Virus record (IMG/VR): IMGVR_UViG_3300042298_002449
Coordinates: 1 to 31,170 of that record
Strand: one strand, 5' to 3'
Source of the DNA: a virus
Length of the DNA: 31,170 bases
Notes under the pieces: model-generated
Database searches by the model: none
The model's input: only the letters and a program-made list of their open reading frames with translations
What the model was told of the DNA's origin: nothing
In this document: positions 26,647-31,170 of the stretch, in pieces
How the letters are laid out: every line of letters begins with the position of its first letter
Position numbering within the stretch: the stretch's first letter is position 1
Position numbers and translations under genes: made by a program

Positions 26647-27651
26647 ATGCCTACCGCAGCGCGGCTGAATCAGGTTATTGGCTTTCTTGCCAAGGAGGAG
26701 GCCGACTACGGAACGGCCGAGACTTTGAGTAATACGGCCGACGGCATCAACCCGTACATCGGCGACGGCGACCCAGCCGCTCCCGAGGCGTACGACTACG
26801 TATTCGACGGCAACATCGGCCGCGCCGCGGGCAACCTCGCGCCGCAGCGCCGCACGACGCCCAACGGGCGCTTCCGCACGGGCTCGCTGCAAGTGCTGCC
26901 GAAAGGCTTCGGCACCGCGTACTCGGCCGGCGTGTTTCCGCCGCGCGAAGTGCACCGGATGCTCAAGGGCTCGGGGCTCGACGCCACGTACAGCGCGTCA
27001 CCGACGCCCCAGTGGACCTACACGCCGACGCTGCACGGCACCACGTTCACGTCGCTGACGTTGCGGCAATTCGCGCAGGGGATGCAGTTCGACCAGGCGG
27101 GCGTGCTGTGCGACTGGTCGTTCGAGACGCAGGGGCTCGGCGTGCCGGTGTTCACGTTCAACTGGCGTGGCGTGGGCGTGCTCCCGACCGACACGGCCAC
27201 ACCGGCCATTACGATTGACTCGCCGTCGGTGATCCCTCCGGTGGCCTCGGCCATCGTGGGCAACATCGGCGCCTTTACCACGGCCACGATTCGCCGCGTG
27301 GCGTTCCGCTTGGGCCGCAACGTCGAGACGGCGCGTGTGGCGCAGAACTTGGCCGGCGGTCACGCGGGCTTCATTCCCGGCGGCATCGCGCCCGAGCTTG
27401 AGCTTGAGATCGAGCGGCCGACGCTCGCCACGTTTAACGCCGAAAGCGAACTGGCCTCGGCCACGTCCCGCGCGGTCGATGTGACGTTCGGGGCGACGCA
27501 GTACAACCGCTGGCGCCTGTCGATGCCGCAGTCGCAGCTCGTGAGCGTCGCGCCGGGCGCGGAAGGGTCGCTCGCCACGGTGGTCTTGACCTATCGCGGC
27601 TTCGCCTCAACGCCGACGACGAACGACGCCCTGAGCGTGCTGTTTAACTGA
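26647..27651 (+). CDS. Tail tube (major tail) protein
   Basis: Product of 334 residues with GAGGTAA about 6 bases before the ATG. The N-terminus 'RLNQVIGFLAKEEADYGTAE' and the body (RRTTPNGRFRTGSLQVLPKG, 'TPQWTYTPTLHGTTFTSLTL', 'GMQFDQAGVLCDWSFETQGL', 'GVPVFTFNWRGVG') match the phage tail-tube layout: beta-barrel strands with a 'G-V-x-x-x-x-(F/W)' core and 'KE-x-x-Y-G-T'. The C-terminal 'ELELEIERPTLATFN' and 'TYRGFASTPTTNDALSVLFN' complete the barrel. Hexamers stack to form the long non-contractile tail. The tape measure two genes on supports the call. Confidence 0.85.
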   Translation: MPTAARLNQVIGFLAKEEADYGTAETLSNTADGINPYIGDGDPAAPEAYDYVFDGNIGRAAGNLAPQRRTTPNGRFRTGSLQVLPKGFGTAYSAGVFPPREVHRMLKGSGLDATYSASPTPQWTYTPTLHGTTFTSLTLRQFAQGMQFDQAGVLCDWSFETQGLGVPVFTFNWRGVGVLPTDTATPAITIDSPSVIPPVASAIVGNIGAFTTATIRRVAFRLGRNVETARVAQNLAGGHAGFIPGGIAPELELEIERPTLATFNAESELASATSRAVDVTFGATQYNRWRLSMPQSQLVSVAPGAEGSLATVVLTYRGFASTPTTNDALSVLFN

Positions 27652-27653
27652 CC

Positions 27654-28343
27654 GTGCGGTACAGCGCGGCCACCTGTACGCGCGCCGCGCGTCCGATCAC
27701 GATCACGATCGGGCGCGCGTCGACGCGTCGCGGGTGGCGCGTGGTGTCGCGCTGGTGGATTCGGCACGCGCGGACGTGGCACTTGGCGCCGTTGTCGGTG
27801 CCGCAGATGATGGCGTTGCAAGCGGTCGCGGGCGACCCGCTGGCGTACGTGGTGGCGTTGGTAGAGGCGTTACGGACAGCGGTGCCGCGCCGATGGTGGC
27901 ATCGCGTCGTCGGTGATCCGGTGCGGCTGCTGCTGCAACTGCCGCCGGACTTGGTGCCGGTGGTGCTTCGCGCCATGGTGTCGGCGCCAAGCGGGGACGA
28001 TGTGAGCACGCAGCCGCACGACGCAACCGAGGAGATCCGGCGCGCGCAACGGATGGCGGTGCACGGGAAAGACGCGCCGCGCGGCGGCATCTCGCTCGCG
28101 ATGGCGGCGCTCAGTGTACGGGCCGTGTACGGCGACGCCTGGTACTACGCGCCCGACCGATGGCCGACCACCGACGGGTATGTGCCGTTCGCCGTGGCGC
28201 TGGTGGAATACGCGGGCGTGCAAGCGTTGGACGCGCGTCGCCGGTTGGAGATCGCGGACGGCACGGGCATGGCGCAAGCGAAAGACGGGGCGCGGGTGCG
28301 GCGTCAGATGGAAGCGTTGGCCTATCCTGCGGAGGTGTGCTAA
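27654..28343 (+). CDS. Protein in the tail-assembly-chaperone position
   Basis: Product of 229 residues from the GTG at 27654, 2 bases after the tube stop; it ends directly before the tape-measure ATG. The first 45 residues are very basic (CTRAARPITITIGRASTRRG, then WRVVSRWWIRHARTWHLAPL). The rest is helical: 'VPQMMALQAVAGDPLAYVVA', 'WHRVVGDPVRLLLQLPPDLV', 'GISLAMAALSVRAVYGDAWY'. The slot between tail tube and tape measure is where tail assembly chaperones lie, normally two products joined by a -1 frameshift. I see only one frame here and no convincing slippery heptamer, so either the second product is missing or this is a different protein. The call rests on position. Confidence 0.55.
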   Translation: MRYSAATCTRAARPITITIGRASTRRGWRVVSRWWIRHARTWHLAPLSVPQMMALQAVAGDPLAYVVALVEALRTAVPRRWWHRVVGDPVRLLLQLPPDLVPVVLRAMVSAPSGDDVSTQPHDATEEIRRAQRMAVHGKDAPRGGISLAMAALSVRAVYGDAWYYAPDRWPTTDGYVPFAVALVEYAGVQALDARRRLEIADGTGMAQAKDGARVRRQMEALAYPAEVC

Positions 28344-30839
28344 ATGGCGAAACGGGAAGTAACGGTCACGATTGCCGGCGAAGAAACGGTCTCGACCGCG
28401 GCCGACGCGGCCGGCGGATCGCTGTCGGGATTTGCGGGCAAGATCCCCGGATGGGCGCAGGGGCTGGCGGCGCTCAAGCTCGGATACGAGGCGATCGCCA
28501 AGGCTATCAATTTTGCGAAAGAGTACGTGCTGGACAGCCTCGCGGCGTATGACCGATTCGAGCAAACACAGGCAAAGCTCGGCGCGCAGAGCAAGCTCAC
28601 CGGCATTTCACAAGACACGCTCCGCAAAAGCATTGAGCTAGGGAGGAAAGAGTTCGGGCTATCCGAACAAGTCGCGACCGAACTGTCCATCACCACGGCG
28701 AAGTACGCCTCACGCGCTGGCGATGCGACGCTACAAAACAAGCTCCTCGCGGCGGCGCTCGATCTTGGCGCGGCGTCAGGTCTTGATGCGGCGGCATCTC
28801 TGGAAGCGTTGGAGCAGGGGCTCCGTGGCCAAGATGAGGGGTTCGACAAATTGCTCGGAAAAAACCCGAGCAACCTGTGGAAAGAGTATGCGGCAGCCAA
28901 CGATCTCGCCGTCGGCAAGATGACCGACACCGAAAAGCGTATGGCCGAACTGACGGCCGTCGTCGAGGCGGGCGGGATGGTGATGGGCTCCTACGCGGCA
29001 CGCCTCGACACCGGCGCGGGCAAGTCTGAAAAGCTCAACCAAGCCATCGAGGAACAGAAAAAGCAATTTGGGCAAGCCATTCAGCCGCTCCGCATTTTCG
29101 TCACGCAGGGGCTCATCAATCTCGTGGACGTGCTCGGACGCGCCGCGCTGGCGTTCGGCCGCGTAGTTAACGCCATCGGCGTCGGCTTTACCGGCGCCAT
29201 CGAATTCGCCCGCAGCAAAGTCGGCGGGCTGGTTGGGGGCATTGGCAAGCTGACCGGCAACAAAGAGCTCGAAGCGTGGGGCCGGACACAGGCCGACGCG
29301 TTCACGGACTTTTTGGTGCAGATGGACAAGCTGGAGAAGAAGTATCTCTTGACCGGCGACGCGGCCACCGAGAGCGCGAGCAAGCAGGACGCCGCCGCCA
29401 AGAAGGTGCAGGGCACGACCAAGGCGGCCGCCGAGACGACCGAGCAACAGTTGGACCGACTCGGGAAGGCGGTGGACGCCAAGCTCGGGAAGCCGTTGGA
29501 GCTGGCCATCGGCATGACCGAAGGGGCGATCAAGCGGCTCGGCGACTCGGCGCGTGACCAATTGCCACCGGAGAAGGCGGAGCAATTTGCGGCGCATATG
29601 CAGACGTTGGCCGACCGCGCGGAGGAAGTGCGGGCGCGGTTGAGCGACACGAGCAGCGCGATCGGTGAAGGGACGACGAAAGGCGGCGATCTCGTTAAGC
29701 AAGTTATTGGCGTGGCGCGTGCCGGACTCGACGCGGCGCAAGCCTTTGGCGTCATCAATGCCAGCGCGGCCTCGACGCTCACGTCGGTCATCAACATGGG
29801 CGAAGGCCTGTATCGTGTGTCCGGCGGCGATCTCACGGCCATCCCCGGCATCATCGCCTCGGCGGTGAATCTGATCGCGCAACTGACCAGCGACGGCGGC
29901 CGGCGGCGGCTCATTACGGAGAACACACGCGCGATGGATCGGCTGCGCACGGAGCTCGGCAATCTGTCGCTCGACGTGACGGGCGAGGACTTTGGCAAGA
30001 TTGAGGACGCGCTCCGCGAGGTGCTCCCGCGCATTCAAGGCGGGCGCGGCGCGGCGAACACGACCGACATCATGAACGCGCTGCTTAAGCGCGGCATGAA
30101 CATGGGCGACTTGAAAAACCTCGCCGACCAGCTCGGGATTCGCATTTATTCCGATTCTGGCGCCCTGAGCGTCGACGGGATCCGGCAACTGTTCCAAGCG
30201 ATGGGCATGGTGGAGCTGGGCAAGTTCGGGCAGGACTTCCAAAGCCAACGGCAAAGCACCATGGCGGGATTTGACGTCAACGCCACGACCGACGTCGGGC
30301 AAATTCAGGCCCTCGGGCAGCTGGGCGGCCGCTTTGCCTCGGCGCTCTCGGGCGTCGTGGACGTGAACGACCTCGCCGGCTCACGCGCGAGACTGGCAGC
30401 CTTGTTCCAGCGCATGAACGACGGCGGCCTGTCGTCGTCAGAGTTGGGCGGACTCACCGGGACCGAGTTTCTCGACTTCCTGACCGACATTATCGGCCGC
30501 ATCGACCGATTGACGCCGGGCACCGGCACCACGAGCGGCACCAGCTCCGGCGTGACCGTCGGCACGGTGGGCGGCGGCACGGTCACCGTACCAGCCGAGA
30601 GCATCCAATCGGTCATCGGCGCCATGAACGCCAACCTTGGCAGCATCCTCACCACGCACACCACGCTGCACGAGCGGGTCGCCACGGCCACCGAAACGAG
30701 CGCGGCGCGGCTTGAAAGCATCGACGCCAAGATGGACCGGCTGATCGCCGTGAGCTCCAGCGTCAACGGCACCGACGAGGCGCTTGAGGCGTCGCGCTTT
30801 GCGCTGGGCGTGCAGCAAGGCCGTGGGGCATCGTTTTGA
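28344..30839 (+). CDS. Tail tape measure protein
   Basis: Product of 831 residues directly after the previous stop. The N-terminal 250 residues contain typical tape-measure phrases (ALKLGYEAIAKAINFAKEYV, then LAAYDRFEQTQAKLGAQSKL, TGISQDTLRKSIELGRKEFG). A membrane-like hydrophobic part lies near 255-285 (GLINLVDVLGRAALAFGRVV, NAIGVGFTGAIEF). Helices continue with 'AAAETTEQQLDRLGKAVDAK' and 'EQFAAHMQTLADRAEEVRAR'. The C-terminal part is Gly/Thr-rich and ends with a coil. At about 0.15 nm per residue, the family rule, the tail would be near 125 nm. The hydrophobic segment may cross the host membrane during DNA entry. Confidence 0.92.
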   Translation: MAKREVTVTIAGEETVSTAADAAGGSLSGFAGKIPGWAQGLAALKLGYEAIAKAINFAKEYVLDSLAAYDRFEQTQAKLGAQSKLTGISQDTLRKSIELGRKEFGLSEQVATELSITTAKYASRAGDATLQNKLLAAALDLGAASGLDAAASLEALEQGLRGQDEGFDKLLGKNPSNLWKEYAAANDLAVGKMTDTEKRMAELTAVVEAGGMVMGSYAARLDTGAGKSEKLNQAIEEQKKQFGQAIQPLRIFVTQGLINLVDVLGRAALAFGRVVNAIGVGFTGAIEFARSKVGGLVGGIGKLTGNKELEAWGRTQADAFTDFLVQMDKLEKKYLLTGDAATESASKQDAAAKKVQGTTKAAAETTEQQLDRLGKAVDAKLGKPLELAIGMTEGAIKRLGDSARDQLPPEKAEQFAAHMQTLADRAEEVRARLSDTSSAIGEGTTKGGDLVKQVIGVARAGLDAAQAFGVINASAASTLTSVINMGEGLYRVSGGDLTAIPGIIASAVNLIAQLTSDGGRRRLITENTRAMDRLRTELGNLSLDVTGEDFGKIEDALREVLPRIQGGRGAANTTDIMNALLKRGMNMGDLKNLADQLGIRIYSDSGALSVDGIRQLFQAMGMVELGKFGQDFQSQRQSTMAGFDVNATTDVGQIQALGQLGGRFASALSGVVDVNDLAGSRARLAALFQRMNDGGLSSSELGGLTGTEFLDFLTDIIGRIDRLTPGTGTTSGTSSGVTVGTVGGGTVTVPAESIQSVIGAMNANLGSILTTHTTLHERVATATETSAARLESIDAKMDRLIAVSSSVNGTDEALEASRFALGVQQGRGASF

Positions 30840-31170
30840 GCGCCATTCTCCAGCTCTGGGACGCGCCAAGCTGCGAGCCCGGCGCGGTGTGCTTGGGATC
30901 GCTGGCGCCGTGGCAATCGGCGACCGGCAGCGAATCCCTTGGCACGCCGGCCGCACTGCGGGTCACGATCCCGCGCGAGGTGGCCGACGCCGTCGGAGTG
31001 GCTGATGGCCAGTGCATTCGGGTGGTGAGCCAGAGTCGCGGCGAACAGTGGTGGAGCGTGCAGCAGGTCACCGACGGTGACGGCGGCAGTGCGTCGTCGG
31101 TCACCATCACGGCGGGACCGTTGCGGACCTTGCTCACGGTGCGAGGACTCGTGCGCACCACCGGCGCGGG
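30836..31170 (+). CDS. Minor tail / distal tail protein (partial)
   Basis: Reading frame open to the right edge, 111 residues seen. It starts at TTG 30836, overlapping the tape-measure stop (TTGA), the same 4-base style as its neighbours. The sequence (SAILQLWDAPSCEPGAVCLG, then SLAPWQSATGSESLGTPAAL, RVTIPREVADAV, CIRVVSQSRGEQWWSVQQVT) is beta-rich. The 'L-x-V-x-(I/V)-P-R' and 'E-x-W-W-x-V-x-x-V' phrases are typical of small hub or distal tail proteins coded right after the tape measure. Truncation by the window prevents a firmer call. Confidence 0.6.
   Translation, partial: MSAILQLWDAPSCEPGAVCLGSLAPWQSATGSESLGTPAALRVTIPREVADAVGVADGQCIRVVSQSRGEQWWSVQQVTDGDGGSASSVTITAGPLRTLLTVRGLVRTTGA

Noticed and set aside
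28160-28552. Open frame in the -1 frame over the end of the gene at 27654 and into the tape measure, considered as a frameshift product
   Set aside because: The heptamer near 'caagcgaaagac' is not aligned with the zero frame for slippage, and the -1 product is Gly/Arg-rich without a chaperone-like sequence.

Overview
The window is one continuous stretch of a GC-rich tailed-phage (Caudoviricetes) genome or prophage. Every gene I can support lies on the plus strand, packed end to end, and most neighbours overlap by 4 bases (ATGA or GTGA) or by 1 base (TAATG or TGATG). The packaging, head and tail genes follow the siphovirus order: Nu1-like small terminase, GpA-type large terminase, a gpW-like connector, lambda-type portal, an HK97-type protease fused to the capsid protein, small head and joining genes, tail tube, a gene in the tail-chaperone slot, and an 831-residue tape measure. 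No integrase, tRNA, rRNA or CRISPR array is visible. The host cannot be named from the sequence; composition only says it is GC-rich.

Layout. (1) 1-5652: what looks like the end of a late region: a coiled-coil protein with a C-terminal membrane segment, several appendage or fibre-like proteins (two with internal repeats), a metallophosphoesterase with an N-terminal DNA-binding-like segment, and a small unknown protein. (2) 5653-5758: a regulatory gap with a perfect 15-bp palindrome. (3) 5759-15312: an early operon of about 24 small overlapping genes. It includes an Xre-type regulator, a ribbon-helix-helix-like protein, a Gp157-like coiled-coil protein, a possible RecT/Red-beta-like annealing protein, a small HELVH protein, an alanine-rich heptad-repeat protein, three tandem winged-helix paralogues, an HNH nuclease, a zinc-ribbon protein and a D5-type SF3 helicase. 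(4) 15313-15530: an intergenic region with three direct and two inverted 9-bp iterons around an AT-rich core, the best candidate for a replication origin. (5) 15531-17957: a RusA-type resolvase, a gpZ-like tail protein away from the tail block, a gap with two tandem DnaA-box-like sites, and a large free-standing HNH endonuclease of visibly different composition. (6) 17954-31170: packaging, head and tail genes, with a strong intrinsic terminator after the capsid gene. The last gene runs off the right edge.

How it fits together. The early operon probably supplies regulation, recombination (annealing protein, RusA) and replication (SF3 helicase acting at the iterons). The late block packages DNA into an HK97-fold capsid and builds a long non-contractile tail; from the tape-measure length I would expect roughly 125 nm. 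Because the left edge carries late genes and the right edge stops inside the tail block, the full genome is probably circular or circularly permuted, with the tail tip and lysis genes between the right and left edges.

The most unusual items are the iteron array, the paired palindromes bracketing the Xre gene, the winged-helix trio with its recurring 14-bp stop/start junction, the alanine heptad minisatellite, the two-periodicity repeat protein, and the minimal HELVH protein.
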